Below are positions 16,268 through 25,400 of a stretch of 64,000 bases of DNA, one piece after another (the stretch's first letter is position 1; each line of letters begins with the position of its first letter). Both the position numbers and the translations under genes were made by a program. This DNA comes from Pseudoroseicyclus_A sp041714655 (GTDB lineage: Bacteria > Pseudomonadota > Alphaproteobacteria > Rhodobacterales > Rhodobacteraceae): NCBI RefSeq assembly GCF_041714655.1, contig NZ_CP168219.1, forward strand, positions 2,108,001 through 2,172,000. Direction: 5' to 3'. Below the pieces are notes generated by a model. It saw only the letters and a program-made list of their open reading frames with translations, did no database searches and was not told the origin of the DNA.

Positions 16268-16356
16268 CCCCGTCTTTGCTCCCAAAAAATCCTCAGGGGG
16301 GATCTCGGGGGGCGCGAGCGCCCCCCGAGGCAGGGGTCCGGGGGCGGCAGCCCCCG
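16268..16356 (+). repeat. Dispersed TTTGC-headed hairpin element, copy 3, ending at a stop codon
   Basis: Begins CCGTCTTTGCTCCC, has AAAAAATCCTCAGGGGGG, then a 12-bp stem CTCGGGGGGCGC/GCGCCCCCCGAG, and a second GC hairpin abutting the stop of the peroxidase gene at 16357. On that gene's strand the stem is followed by GAGGATTTTTTGGG, so it probably serves as its terminator. Confidence 0.85.
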
Positions 16357-17733
16357 CTACTCCTCCGGCTGCGGCACCGGCAGCCCGCTCGGCACCGCAT
16401 CCGGCACGCCCAGCCGGCCCGCCTCCGCCACCGGATCGGTCAGCGTCCCGAGGAAGGCCACGAGCGCCGAGATATCGCCCTCGCTCAGCGCCAAGGGCGG
16501 CACGGCGACGGCGGCGGCGATGGCGGCGCGGCTCTCGGCGCTCTCCATGATCCCCCAGTCGGCGACGGCGAGCTCGGGCAGGATCGCCTCGCCCCTGTCA
16601 TAGGCCTCGAGCGCCGTCACCGGGTCGGCATGGGCGGCGAGGAAGCCCTCGAGCGTCCGGTAGGCGCCGGCATGGCCATAGGGCGCCGTCAGCGCCACGT
16701 TGCGCAAGGAGGGCGTGCGGAAGGCATAGAGATCCTCCGGCCGGCCGGTCACCTCGAAACGGCCCTCGTCGCGGTCGTGGCTCTCGAAGCGGGCGCCCTT
16801 GCCGGGGCCGAGCTGCACGTCGCCCATGGCGTGGAAGCTGTGATCGGTCAGGAAGGGGCCGGAATGGCAGCTGCCACAGGTGCCGCGGCCGTAGAAGATC
16901 TCGGCGCCGAGGGCGGCCTCGGGGGGCAGCTCGGCCTCTCCCCTGAGCCAGTCGTCGAAGGGCGCCGTGTCGGAGCGGAACTCGAAGGCCATGAAGGCGG
17001 CGATGGCGTTGGAGATGTCCTGGTAGGTGATGTCCTCCGGCGCCGCGATCCGGCCCGGATAGACCGCGGCGAAGGCCTCCGCATAGGCGGGGATGGCGGC
17101 GACGCGGCGGGCGAGGATGTCCCACGCGCCGCCCTCGCCGGTGAGGATCCCCTGGCGGACGGCGCGGCTGACGTCGCTTTCCTGATAATGCCCGGCCATC
17201 TCGTCCGGCGAGACGACGGGGAACATCGCCTGGGTGGAGAGCATGGAGCTCAGCCCCTCCAGCATCTCGTCCTCGAGCGGGGTGCGCATCCCGTGGGCAT
17301 GGCCCTCGTCGAGCTCGACGCGGCCGTCCATGAACATGGCGCGGTATTGCAGCGCCGAGACGTTCCAGAGCCCTTGCGCGTTCCGCGGCACCCGCTCTTC
17401 CGGCAGGTTGTCCGGGTCGGCATGGCGGGCGGGGCCGAGCCCGATGCCGCCGTCGCCGAGCCCCAGCGACAGCCCGTCGGAGGTGCCGAAGGCGGGGTGG
17501 TGGCAGGTGGCGCAGGCCACCTCCTCGCCGCCCGAGAGGATCGGGTCGTAGAAGAGGAGCTGGCCGAGCGCCGCCTCGGCGCGGTCGACCGGGGGGAAGT
17601 CGGCATCGGTGAGGGGGGCCGGGGTGCCGGGCAGCTCGGCGGCCGGGCGGGTTTGCGCGAGGGCGGCGGCGGCGAGGGCCGTGAGTCCGGCTGTGAGGCA
17701 GAGGGCCGCGGGCGCGGCGTGGATGGGTCTCAT
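16357..17733 (-). CDS. Di-haem cytochrome c peroxidase / MauG family protein
   Basis: 458 residues. A signal peptide (1-26, ending in LAQ) sends it to the periplasm. Two c-type haem sites, CATCH at 74-78 and CGSCH at 286-290, and the overall layout (LGQLLFYDPILSG, GLWNVSALQYRAMFMDGR, FRTPSLRNVALTAPYGHAGAY) match the bacterial cytochrome c peroxidase/MauG superfamily, which reduces H2O2 or modifies protein side chains. It is longer than classic CcpA (about 330), closer to the MauG-like branch. No mau genes are nearby, so the substrate is open. A repeat element sits directly at its 3' end. Confidence 0.9.
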   Translation of the reverse strand: MRPIHAAPAALCLTAGLTALAAAALAQTRPAAELPGTPAPLTDADFPPVDRAEAALGQLLFYDPILSGGEEVACATCHHPAFGTSDGLSLGLGDGGIGLGPARHADPDNLPEERVPRNAQGLWNVSALQYRAMFMDGRVELDEGHAHGMRTPLEDEMLEGLSSMLSTQAMFPVVSPDEMAGHYQESDVSRAVRQGILTGEGGAWDILARRVAAIPAYAEAFAAVYPGRIAAPEDITYQDISNAIAAFMAFEFRSDTAPFDDWLRGEAELPPEAALGAEIFYGRGTCGSCHSGPFLTDHSFHAMGDVQLGPGKGARFESHDRDEGRFEVTGRPEDLYAFRTPSLRNVALTAPYGHAGAYRTLEGFLAAHADPVTALEAYDRGEAILPELAVADWGIMESAESRAAIAAAVAVPPLALSEGDISALVAFLGTLTDPVAEAGRLGVPDAVPSGLPVPQPEE

Positions 17734-17819
17734 GAGGTCCTCCCTTGGGGCGAAGGATGCCCCGGCGCGCGGCGGCGCGAAAGGGGAAAGGCGGTTGACC
17801 GGGGGGGGCGGCGGGATTA

Positions 17820-17834
17820 GAACAAAAAGAGAAC
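17820..17834 (+). promoter_or_regulatory. LexA (SOS) box upstream of imuA
   Basis: GAAC-AAAAAGA-GAAC is an exact direct repeat with 7-nt spacing, the alphaproteobacterial LexA site (GTTC-N7-GTTC on the other strand). A third GAAC follows 6 nt later (17841-17844). It lies just before the SOS mutagenesis cassette and also faces the start of the peroxidase gene 87 bp away. Confidence 0.88.
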
Positions 17835-17855
17835 ATCAGTGAACATGAGTCTGTC

Positions 17856-19235
17856 TTGCCTTGGCCCGCTGCCACGATCGCCATTGCATCGCAGCCCTCT
17901 GCCGCCCCCGGCAGGGAGGGTCTGCGCGATGCCTCCCCCTCCCTCCTGGCCGCCGCCGGGGCGGCGCGGGAGGAGGCCGTGCCGGCGCCGCTCCCCGGCC
18001 GGGCCTTTGCGGAGGGGCTGGCGCTCGTCCCTCCCTCCCGGGCGGGCCTCGCGGGCGGGGGCGCCGCCTCACCGCCTGGCCCCTCTGCGCCAGCCGGGGC
18101 ACGCCTCGGCCCAGCCCCGTTCCCGACCCCAGCCCCGTTCCCGACCCCGGCCCCGGCCCCGTTCCCGACCCCGCTGCGGCTGGCGTCGGAGCCGCAGGGC
18201 GCCCCGCAGCCCGGGCCCGACGCCGGGGGGGCGTCTGTGGCGGAGGTCTCGAGGCCGGGCGCCCTGCCCTCGCCTCCCGCTCGACCCGTCATCCGGTCAC
18301 CGGTTGGGTCACTGGCCGGGTCACTGGCCCGACCACCGGCGCCCGCGCCCTCGCCCGTTCCCTCCCATGCCCCCGCCCCCTCGCCCGTTCCCTCACATGC
18401 TCCCTCCCACGCCCCCGCCCCCTCGCCGCTCGCCGGGCGGGCGCCGAGCCTCGCGGAGGTCTTCGCCAGCCACCCCTCCGATGCCGCGGCGCCCGGCTTC
18501 GTCCTTTCGCATGTGGCACCGGGGCCGGTGCTCTGGGTGCAGGACCGGCTCTCCCGCCGCGAGGCGGGGCGGATGCTGCGCGCCGCCCTGCCGCCGGGGG
18601 TGGAGCTCTTCGTGCTGACGGTCTCGCGCCCCGCCGACGTGCTGCGCGCCATGGAGGAGGGGCTGGCCTGCCCCGGCCTCAGCGCCGTGGTGGGCGAGGT
18701 CTGGGGCGAGACGCCGGCGCTCTCCTTCACCGCCAGCAAGCGGCTGGTACTGCGGGCGGAGCGCGAGAAGGTGCCGGCCTTCCTCATCCGCCGCGCGGCG
18801 CGGGCGGATCTGTCGGCGGCGCGGAGCCGCTGGCAGCTCGCCTCGCTGCCCTCCCGGCCGGAGGATCCCGACCCCGAGGCTCCCGCCGCCGCCACCTGGC
18901 GGGCCGGGCTCTTCCGCGCGCGCTGGCGACAGCCGGCGGACTGGGTGGTCACCCATGCTGCCCCTGACAGCGCGCCCGGCGCCCTGCCTCTCTTCACCCA
19001 TGAAGCGCCCTTCAACCCCGCCGCCTGGCCTGCTCTCGGCCGGGCCGGTGGCGAGCCGGATGGGGACCGCCCCGTGCGGCCCGATGCGGGGTCGGGTCTG
19101 CGACCAGTTCCGGGGCCAGATCCGGGGCCAGATCCGGGAACGAACAGGGCACCCGGCGCCCCCTCCCCGGCCGACCCCCCGCGGCCTCTCCCCGCGGCGC
19201 AGTCCAATGTCATCTACCTGCCCGGAGCCCGCTGA
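17856..19235 (+). CDS. imuA: ImuA-like SOS mutagenesis protein with low-complexity N-terminus
   Basis: Up to 459 residues. The ImuA core (about 205-385) shows PSLAEVFASHP, LVLWVQDRLSRREAGRM-like RecA-fold features, ELFVLTVSRPADVLRAMEEGL and KRLVLRAEREKVPAFLIRR. ImuA helps ImuB recruit DnaE2 for translesion synthesis. The first 200 residues are Ala/Pro-rich with internal tandem repeats and need not all be translated: the TTG at 17856 is only 22 bp after the LexA box, and the true start may be further in. The core and the neighbouring imuB and dnaE2 make the call firm; the N-terminus is doubtful. Confidence 0.8.
   Translation: MPWPAATIAIASQPSAAPGREGLRDASPSLLAAAGAAREEAVPAPLPGRAFAEGLALVPPSRAGLAGGGAASPPGPSAPAGARLGPAPFPTPAPFPTPAPAPFPTPLRLASEPQGAPQPGPDAGGASVAEVSRPGALPSPPARPVIRSPVGSLAGSLARPPAPAPSPVPSHAPAPSPVPSHAPSHAPAPSPLAGRAPSLAEVFASHPSDAAAPGFVLSHVAPGPVLWVQDRLSRREAGRMLRAALPPGVELFVLTVSRPADVLRAMEEGLACPGLSAVVGEVWGETPALSFTASKRLVLRAEREKVPAFLIRRAARADLSAARSRWQLASLPSRPEDPDPEAPAAATWRAGLFRARWRQPADWVVTHAAPDSAPGALPLFTHEAPFNPAAWPALGRAGGEPDGDRPVRPDAGSGLRPVPGPDPGPDPGTNRAPGAPSPADPPRPLPAAQSNVIYLPGAR
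18115..18174 (+). repeat. 18-bp tandem repeat inside imuA
   Basis: The unit CCCCGTTCCCGACCCCAG occurs at 18115, 18133 and, after a 6-bp insert, 18157. In the imuA frame it encodes PAPFPT units, so copy changes keep the frame. Confidence 0.85.
18345..18428 (+). repeat. Imperfect tandem repeat inside imuA
   Basis: CCCTCGCCCGTTCCCTC plus CCATGCCCCC or close variants recurs two to three times, encoding PSPVPSHAPA units. Just before it, GGTCACTGGCC repeats near 18307-18330. Confidence 0.75.
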
Positions 19236-19655
19236 AACCAGGCCCTGCCTGCCCGCGCGCCCCCGCGCCCTTCCCGGCGGGGCGCCCCCTCACGGCCATC
19301 CAAAGCGGCGCCCGTCCCCGCCCGGCGGCCACCTGCCCCGGGCCCTCCCTAGCCCCTCCCCCCGCCGGCCGGCCGGCCCATCTTCTCGGGCCGCCCGGAG
19401 TTCTCAGGCCGCCCGGGTCTCTCGCCGTGCCGGGGGGTTCTCTTCCCGCCCGGGTTTCTCGGGCCACCCCCGCCCCTCGTCCCGGCACAGCCTTTCATAC
19501 CGCCCCCGTCCCTCGCCCCGACGCACGGGCCCTCCTGCGGCCCGGCCCGGCCCGCCCGTCGCCGGCCGCCGCGCGCCCGGCTCTCGGGTGGCGCCCTGCC
19601 TTGCCGCCTCGCGACGCGCGGGCCTTCGGCCATGGTTGTGAGGGCACCGTGGAAC

Positions 19656-19712
19656 GGGGGGCTGTCTGCCCCCCGGCCCCCCCGAGGATTTTTTGGGAGC
19701 AAAGACGGGGGG
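19656..19712 (-). repeat. Dispersed TTTGC-headed hairpin element, copy 4 (inverted)
   Basis: On the plus strand it reads GGGGGGCTGTCTGCCCCCC, then CCCGAGGATTTTTTGGGAGC and AAAGACGGGG. The hairpin followed by six T lies downstream of imuA in the transcribed direction, so it could stop or thin transcription before imuB. Confidence 0.85.
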
Positions 19713-20217
19713 AGAGGGGCAGAGCTCGGCCCGCGGTCACCCGCCCCCGCGGTGGCGGGCTGGCCGATTCCGGGCGAGGCGCCCTTGGCCGACCCGCCGC
19801 CTTTGGGGAGGCCCGCCGGGCGGGCATGGGCGGGCGGCAAGGCGCGCGACGACGGGTCCGGGCCGGCCGCTTCCCGGTGCCCCTCGGGGGTCGAGAGGAG
19901 GCGAGCCGCGCGCCGCGAGAATCGCGAAGCGGCCCGCCGCCCGAAGGAGGCGAGCCGCCCAGCGGTCACCCGCCGTAAACAGCCTTTCACGTCCCCGCTT
20001 CAGCTGCGCGCCGAGCCTGCCATGAGCGTGGTTAAGAAAGTCCTGCCGGGCGCGCGCCCCGGCCGGAGGCTCCGGCCTTGTGACCCATGGCCGCATACCC
20101 CCCGGCCTCACGCCCCGCCTCACGCCCCGCGGCCTCACGCCCCGCGACCGGGCGGCTCGGGGCCCACCCGGCGCGCGCGCCTCTCCGCCGGGGGCGGGGC
20201 GGTCTGCCCTGCCTCCT

Positions 20218-20270
20218 GCCCCTTGCCAAATACCTTCGGAGGGCTCCGGGGGGCAGAAGGCCCCCCGGGC
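20218..20270 (+). repeat. Short relative of the hairpin element, copy 5
   Basis: GCCCCTTGCCAAATACCTTCGGAGGG is followed by the stem CCGGGGGGC-AGAA-GGCCCCCCGG. It shares the TTGC..AAATAC.TTCGG head with 54430-54483. It ends 32 bp before imuB. Confidence 0.8.
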
Positions 20271-20302
20271 CCGCCCTCTCCTCCTGCCCCCGCGTCTCCG
20301 CG

Positions 20303-21883
20303 ATGAGCGGCGCGGCGGATATGTCCCGCCGGCTTCTCTCCATCGACCTGCCGCTCTTCGCCATCGAGCGGCATCTCAGGGAGGCGGAGCGGCAGGGGGA
20401 GGCGGTGGCCGAGGAGCAGCCGCTGGCGCTGGCGCTCGAGGGGCGGCACGGGCCGGTCGTCGCCGCGGCGAACCGGGCGGCGCGGCTGGCGGGGGTGCAT
20501 CCGGGCGCCCGTATCGTCGATGCCCGGGCGCTCCTGCCCGAGCTCAAGGTTGCCTATGGCGACCCCGGCGGCGATGCCGCGGCACTCACCCGGCTCATGC
20601 GCTGGGTGCGCCGCTGGGGGCCGTGGAGCGCCGTCGACGAGAGCGCGCCGCCACGGCCCGGCACCGGGTCCCTCCTCCTCGACACCACCGGCGCCGCGCA
20701 TCTCTTCGGCGGCGAGGCGGAGATGCTGCGGCAGATCGAGGGGGACCTCTCCGGGCTCGGCCTCACCGCGCGGCTCGCCATCGCCCCCACCGCCGGCGCC
20801 GCCTGGGCGCTCGCCCGCTTCGGGCCGGTCCGGGCGCTCTGCCCGGCGGAGGCCCTCGCGCCCCAGCTCGCCCCCCTCTCCGTCCGCGCCCTGCGGCTGG
20901 AGGAGGAGGCGGTGCTGATGCTCCAGCGGCTCGGGCTCAAGACCATCGGCGACCTCGCCGCCCTGCCCCGGCTCTCGCTCGCCCGCCGCTTCGGCCGCGA
21001 GCCGCTGGCGCGCAACCCGCTCCTGCGGCTCGATCAGGCCACCGGCCGCGCCGCCGAGCCGCTCGACGCGCCGGAGGAGCCGCCGCGCTTCCTCGCCCGG
21101 GTCCGGCTGGCCGAGCCGGTGATGGACCCGGTGCCGCTCCTGCCCGCCCTCGCGGAGGAGCTCTGCGCCGGCCTCGCCGCGGCCGGCTTCGGCGCAAGGC
21201 GGCTCGCGCTGACCGTCTACCGGACGGATGGCGAGACCGCCTCTGCCGCCGTCACCACCGCCCGGGCCAGCCGCGACCCGGCCCATCTGGCCCGGCTCTT
21301 CGACGGCAAGCTCGACCGGCTGGACCCGGGCTTCGGCTTCGACTGCGTGACGCTCGCGGCGCCCCGCGCCGAGCCGCAAGGCCAGCGGCAGCGGGCGCTC
21401 GATGCGCGGCAGGCCGAGGGCGAGGCGCTGGCGGCGCTGATCGACAGGCTCTCGGCCCGCTACGGCGCCCATAACCTCACCCGGCCGGTGCCTGTGGAGA
21501 GCCATGTGCCCGAACGCGCCGAGCGGGCACCGCCGGCCCTCGCCGGCCGGCCGGAGCCGGCGGCCGCCCCCCGCCCGCCCGGCGCCCCGCCGCGCCCCTT
21601 GCGGCTCTTCGAGCCGCCGGAGGAGATCCGCGTGCTCTACACCGTGCCCGAGGGGCCGCCGGCGCAATTCGTCTGGCGGCGGGTGACCCACCGCGTCACC
21701 CGCTTCGCGGGGCCGGAGCGGATCGCGCCGGAATGGTGGCAGGACGCCTCCGGCACGCGCCTGCGCGATTACTTCCGCATCGAGGATCACGAGGGCCGCC
21801 GCTGGTGGCTCTACCGCGAGGGGCTGGAGGATGACGGCCGCGGCGGCGCGCCCCGCTGGTTCATGCACGGAGCCTTCGCATGA
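20303..21883 (+). CDS. imuB: ImuB-like Y-family polymerase homologue
   Basis: 526 residues. It resembles the ImuB branch of Y-family DNA polymerases, which lacks polymerase activity and acts as a hub joining the beta clamp, ImuA and DnaE2. The N-terminus RRLLSIDLPLFAIER replaces the usual palm motif with its acidic residue pattern; PVVAAANRAARLAGVHPG, WSAVDESAPP, LGLKTIGDLAALPR and the C-terminal WWLYREG are typical. Two starts are possible, ATG 20303 or 20321. No LexA box lies directly upstream, so expression should depend on the imuA promoter or an unseen one. Confidence 0.9.
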   Translation: MSGAADMSRRLLSIDLPLFAIERHLREAERQGEAVAEEQPLALALEGRHGPVVAAANRAARLAGVHPGARIVDARALLPELKVAYGDPGGDAAALTRLMRWVRRWGPWSAVDESAPPRPGTGSLLLDTTGAAHLFGGEAEMLRQIEGDLSGLGLTARLAIAPTAGAAWALARFGPVRALCPAEALAPQLAPLSVRALRLEEEAVLMLQRLGLKTIGDLAALPRLSLARRFGREPLARNPLLRLDQATGRAAEPLDAPEEPPRFLARVRLAEPVMDPVPLLPALAEELCAGLAAAGFGARRLALTVYRTDGETASAAVTTARASRDPAHLARLFDGKLDRLDPGFGFDCVTLAAPRAEPQGQRQRALDARQAEGEALAALIDRLSARYGAHNLTRPVPVESHVPERAERAPPALAGRPEPAAAPRPPGAPPRPLRLFEPPEEIRVLYTVPEGPPAQFVWRRVTHRVTRFAGPERIAPEWWQDASGTRLRDYFRIEDHEGRRWWLYREGLEDDGRGGAPRWFMHGAFA

Positions 21884-21965
21884 GGGGGTGGGCATGGGGG
21901 TCCGGGGGCCCATGGGCCCCCGGAAGCGGGGCGCCGGGGGCGGCAGCCCCCGCACGCTCCGGCCT

Positions 21966-22136
21966 CGCCGCGCGGGGCAAGCGCCGGCTCGTGGGGTGGC
22001 GCTCCGACGCTTCCGCATCGCAATTTATGGTGCAGCCTGCCTCCCCGCCCAGAGCTCAGCGCTGCCCCACGAGAGCGCCAGCCCGCGGGACGGGCCGGCG
22101 CTCGCCCTGCGCCGTGCCGGCGCGTACCGGGCGGGG
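21966..22136 (+). repeat. Large hairpin element, copy A
   Basis: Left arm 21972-22004 and right arm 22073-22112 are near-complementary (core GCGCCGGCTCG / CGGGCCGGCGC and GGCGCTC / GAGCGCC). The loop holds a conserved TTTATGGTGCAGCC. Copies B (22211-22381) and C (63797-63967) share arms, loop word, length and orientation. Confidence 0.88.
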
Positions 22137-22160
22137 AAACCGCACGAGCATCGGTCCAGC

Positions 22161-22184
22161 CGTAGGGTGGGTTTTCAACCCACC
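22161..22184 (+). repeat. REP-like palindrome with GTAG head between hairpins A and B
   Basis: GTAG plus GGTGGGTT-ttc-AACCCACC. It is 24 bp after element A and 26 bp before element B. Confidence 0.88.
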
Positions 22185-22210
22185 GTCCTCCTCAGCACCC
22201 GGGCGCACCA

Positions 22211-22381
22211 GTGCCGCGCGGGGCGAGCTCCGGCTCGTGGGGTGGCGCTCCGACAGTCGAGCAGCGCGCTTTATGGCGCAACCACATCCTCGCTCGAAGC
22301 GGCGGGCTGCCCCACCAGAGCGCCAGCCCGCGGGACGGGCCGGCGCTCGCCCTGCGCCGTGCCGGCGCGTACCGGGCGGGG
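22211..22381 (+). repeat. Large hairpin element, copy B
   Basis: Left arm 22216-22250, right arm 22318-22357, loop with GCGCTTTATGGCGCAACC. The right arm and the following CGTGCCGGCGCGTACCGGG are identical to copy A over more than 50 bp. It ends about 70 bp before dnaE2. Confidence 0.88.
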
Positions 22382-22449
22382 CGCGGCACAACCGCCCGTC
22401 CCCACGCCCGCGGCACGCGTGGCACACCACCCCATGACGAGCCCCTCTG

Positions 22450-25400
22450 ATGCCTGAATCCGACAAGATCCCGCCCAAGCGCCTCGACCCCGAGGGCTTC
22501 GCGCCGAACCCGCCGGCGCCCTTCGTCGAGCTCGGGCTCGCCAGCGCGTTCTCCTTCCTGAACGGCGCCTCCGAGGCGACGGAGCTCGTCGCCGAGGCGC
22601 ATGCGCAGGGCTATGATGCCATCGGCATCGCCGATCTCAACACGCTCGCCGGCGTCGTCCGGCTTCATGCCGCGGCGAAGGCCGCCGGGCTCCGGCCGAT
22701 CATCGGCTGCCGCCTGAGGCTTCTCTCCGGCGAGGAATTCCTCGCCTATCCGACCGACCGCGCCGCCTACGGGCGGCTCTCGCGCCTCCTCTCCAAGGGC
22801 AAGCGGCACGACATCGAGGGGAAGTGGCAGGAGAAGGGCGCCTGCGACATCTCGCTGAAGGACCTCGCGGCCCATCAGGAGGGGCTGATCCTCATCGCCC
22901 TGCCCGGCGACGACCTGACCCGCTTCGCCGCCACGCTCCCCGAGGCGGCCCGGCGCCTGCCCGCCCTCAGCCATATCGCCGCCCGCATCCGCTATCGCGG
23001 CGACGACCGGGCGCGGCTGAACGCGCTCGACAGGCTCGCCCAGACCCATGGCCTGAAGCTCCTCGCCACCAATGACGTGCTCTACCACCGCCCCGAGCGG
23101 CGGCCCTTGCAGGACGTCATGACCTGCATCCGCGAGAAGACAACGATCCAGCGCGCCGGCTACCTCCTCGAGGCGAACGGCGAGCGGCATCTCAAGGGCC
23201 CCCGCGAGATGATCCGCCTCTTCGGCCGCTTCCCCGAGGCGATCCGCGCCGCCCGCGACATCGCCGACCGCATCACCTTCTCGCTGGAGGAGCTGGCCTA
23301 CGAATACCCCCGCGAGGTGATCCCGGAAGGCCAGACCCCGCAGGCCCATCTGGAAGAGCTCACCTGGGCCGGCGCCGCCCGCCGCTACCCGGAGGGCGTG
23401 CCCCCGGCCACGAGGGCCACGCTCAACAAGGAGCTGGCGATGATCGAGAAGCTCGACATCGCCCGCTACTTCCTGACCATCCACGACATCATCCGCTTCG
23501 CGCGGGAGGAGGCCACGCCGCCGATCCTCTGCCAGGGCCGCGGCTCGGCGGCCAATTCGGCGGTCTGCTACGTGCTCGGCATCACCTCGGTCGACCCGGC
23601 GCAGCACCAGCTCCTCTTCGAGCGCTTCATCAGCGAGGAACGCAAGGAGCCCCCCGATATCGACGTCGATTTCGAGCATGAGCGGCGGGAGGAGGTGATC
23701 CAGCACATCTACCAGAAATACACCCGCGAGCGGGCCGGGCTCTGCGCCACGGTCATCCATTACCGCCCCCGCTCGGCCATCCGCGAGGTGGGCAAGGTCA
23801 TGGGGCTCTCGGAAGACATCACCGGCGCGCTCGCCAAGACCGTCTGGGGCTCCTACGGCCGCTCCATCGACGGCGCCAAGCCCGAGGAGGCGGGGGTGGA
23901 CCTCGCCGACCCGCTCCTGCGGAAAACGCTCAAGCTCGCCGAGCAGCTCATCGGCATGCCCCGGCACCTTTCCCAGCATGTCGGCGGCTTCATCCTCACC
24001 GAGCGGCCGCTGACCGAGACCGTGCCCATCGGCAACGGCGCCATGGCGGATCGCTCGTTCATCGAATGGGACAAGGACGATATCGACACGCTCGGCATCC
24101 TCAAGGTCGACATCCTCGCGCTCGGGATGCTGACCTGCATCCGCAAGGCCTTCGACATGATCGCCGCCCATCATGGCGAGCATCTGACCCTCGCCAACAT
24201 CCCGCAGGAGGATGCGCGGGTCTACGACATGCTCTGCCAGGGCGATTCCATCGGCGTCTTCCAGGTGGAGAGCCGGGCGCAGATGAACATGCTGCCGCGC
24301 CTCCGCCCCCGGGTCTTCTACGACCTGGTCATCGAGGTCGCCATCGTCCGCCCCGGCCCGATCCAGGGCGACATGGTGCATCCCTACCTCCGCCGCCGCT
24401 CGGGGGAGGAGGAGGTGATCTACCCCTCCCCCGGCGCGCCGCATGACCCGGCGGAGCTCAAGTCGATCCTCGGCCGGACATTAGGCGTGCCGATCTTCCA
24501 GGAGCAGGCGATGAAGATCGCCATCGAGGCGGCGGAATTCTCCCCCGCCGAGGCCAACGAGCTCAGGAAGGCCATGGCGACCTTCCGCTCGCGGGGGACG
24601 ATCGGCAAGCTGGAGGAGAAGATGGTCGGCCGCATGGTGGCGCGCGGCTACGAGGAGGACTTCGCCCGCCGCTGCTTCGACCAGATCAAGGGCTTCGGGG
24701 AATACGGCTTCCCCGAAAGCCATGCGGCGAGCTTCGCGCTGCTCGTCTATGTCTCCGCCTGGCTCAAGTGCCATTATCCGGGGATCTTCGGGGCGGCGCT
24801 CCTCAACTCCCAGCCGATGGGCTTCTACGCCCCGGCGCAGATCGTCCGCGACATGCGCGAGCACGGGGTGGAGGTGCGCCCGGCCGACGTGAATTTCTCC
24901 GGCTGGGACACGGGGCTGGAGCCCGCCGGCACCGACTTCGCCGTCCGCCTCGGGCTCCGCCAGATCGGCGGGCTCAACCGCGAGGGAGCGGAGCGGATGC
25001 TGGCCGGGCGCGACGCGCCATTCGAGAGTGTCTCCGAGCTGCAGACCCGCGGCCGCTGCACCCCGGCACTGGTGCGCCGCCTGGCGGAGGCCGACGCCAT
25101 GCGCTCGATGTTCATCGACCGCCGGCAGGCCCTCTGGGAGGCGCGGGGCCTCAAGGAGGCCCCCGACCTGCCGCTCTTCCAGGGCCTGCCCGACGAGGGG
25201 GCCGAGCGCCCCGTCGCGCTCCCCGCCATGCCGCTCTGCGAGGCGGTGGTGGCGGATTACCAGACGCTGCGGCTCAGCCTGAAGGCGCATCCGATGGGCT
25301 TCCTGCGGAAGAGCCTCGCGGGCCAGGGGTATCTCTCGACGGAGAACCTCGCCCGCGCCCGCAACGGCCAGCGGCTGAAGCTCGCGGGGCTCGTGCTGCT

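Larger units (their letters stand above)
15597..16356. other. Non-coding gap of 760 bp with two inverted hairpin elements
   Basis: Open frames here are low-complexity and fit no family. The gap holds two TTTGC-headed elements in opposite orientation (16066-16136 and 16268-16356), a CGGCCCGT/ACGGGCCG stem near 16141-16170, and, at about 16176-16240, a block that resembles 19970-20045. The part 15600-16060 shows nothing I can name. Confidence 0.7.
19236..20302. other. Non-coding gap of 1067 bp between imuA and imuB
   Basis: Several long frames are open on both strands but encode only Arg/Pro/Ala-rich sequence without family features, so I call none. The gap holds an inverted TTTGC-headed element (19656-19712), a block at 19970-20045 similar to 16176-16240, a CCTCACGCCCCG tandem repeat near 20100-20150 and a shorter hairpin element (20218-20270). 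I see no second LexA box. Confidence 0.7.
21884..22449. other. Non-coding gap of 566 bp between imuB and dnaE2, filled by repeats
   Basis: It begins with GC hairpins (GGGGGCCCATGGGCCCCC near 21900 and GGGGGCGGCAGCCCCC near 21940), then hairpin element A, a REP palindrome and hairpin element B at regular spacing. No LexA box or convincing coding sequence is visible. Confidence 0.8.

Noticed and set aside
18115..18430. Tandem repeats that might be mistaken for a CRISPR array
   Set aside because: Units are short, contiguous and coding in frame; there are no unique spacers and no cas genes.
17839..18618. Alternative plus-strand frames overlapping imuA, with a better ATG
   Set aside because: They end inside or before the ImuA core and encode only Pro/Arg-rich sequence; only the frame ending at 19235 contains the core.
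16598..19213. 871-codon open frame on the minus strand across the peroxidase gene and imuA
   Set aside because: It is a frame-shifted and antisense reading of two clear genes, with low-complexity Ser/Gly/Ala sequence.
22434..22457. Seven-codon ATG frame overlapping the dnaE2 start
   Set aside because: No ribosome-binding site is visible and nothing suggests a leader peptide; such frames are common by chance.
22192..24444. 750-codon open frame antisense to dnaE2
   Set aside because: dnaE2 is unmistakable on the other strand; the antisense product is rich in HV, DR and GD shadow patterns.
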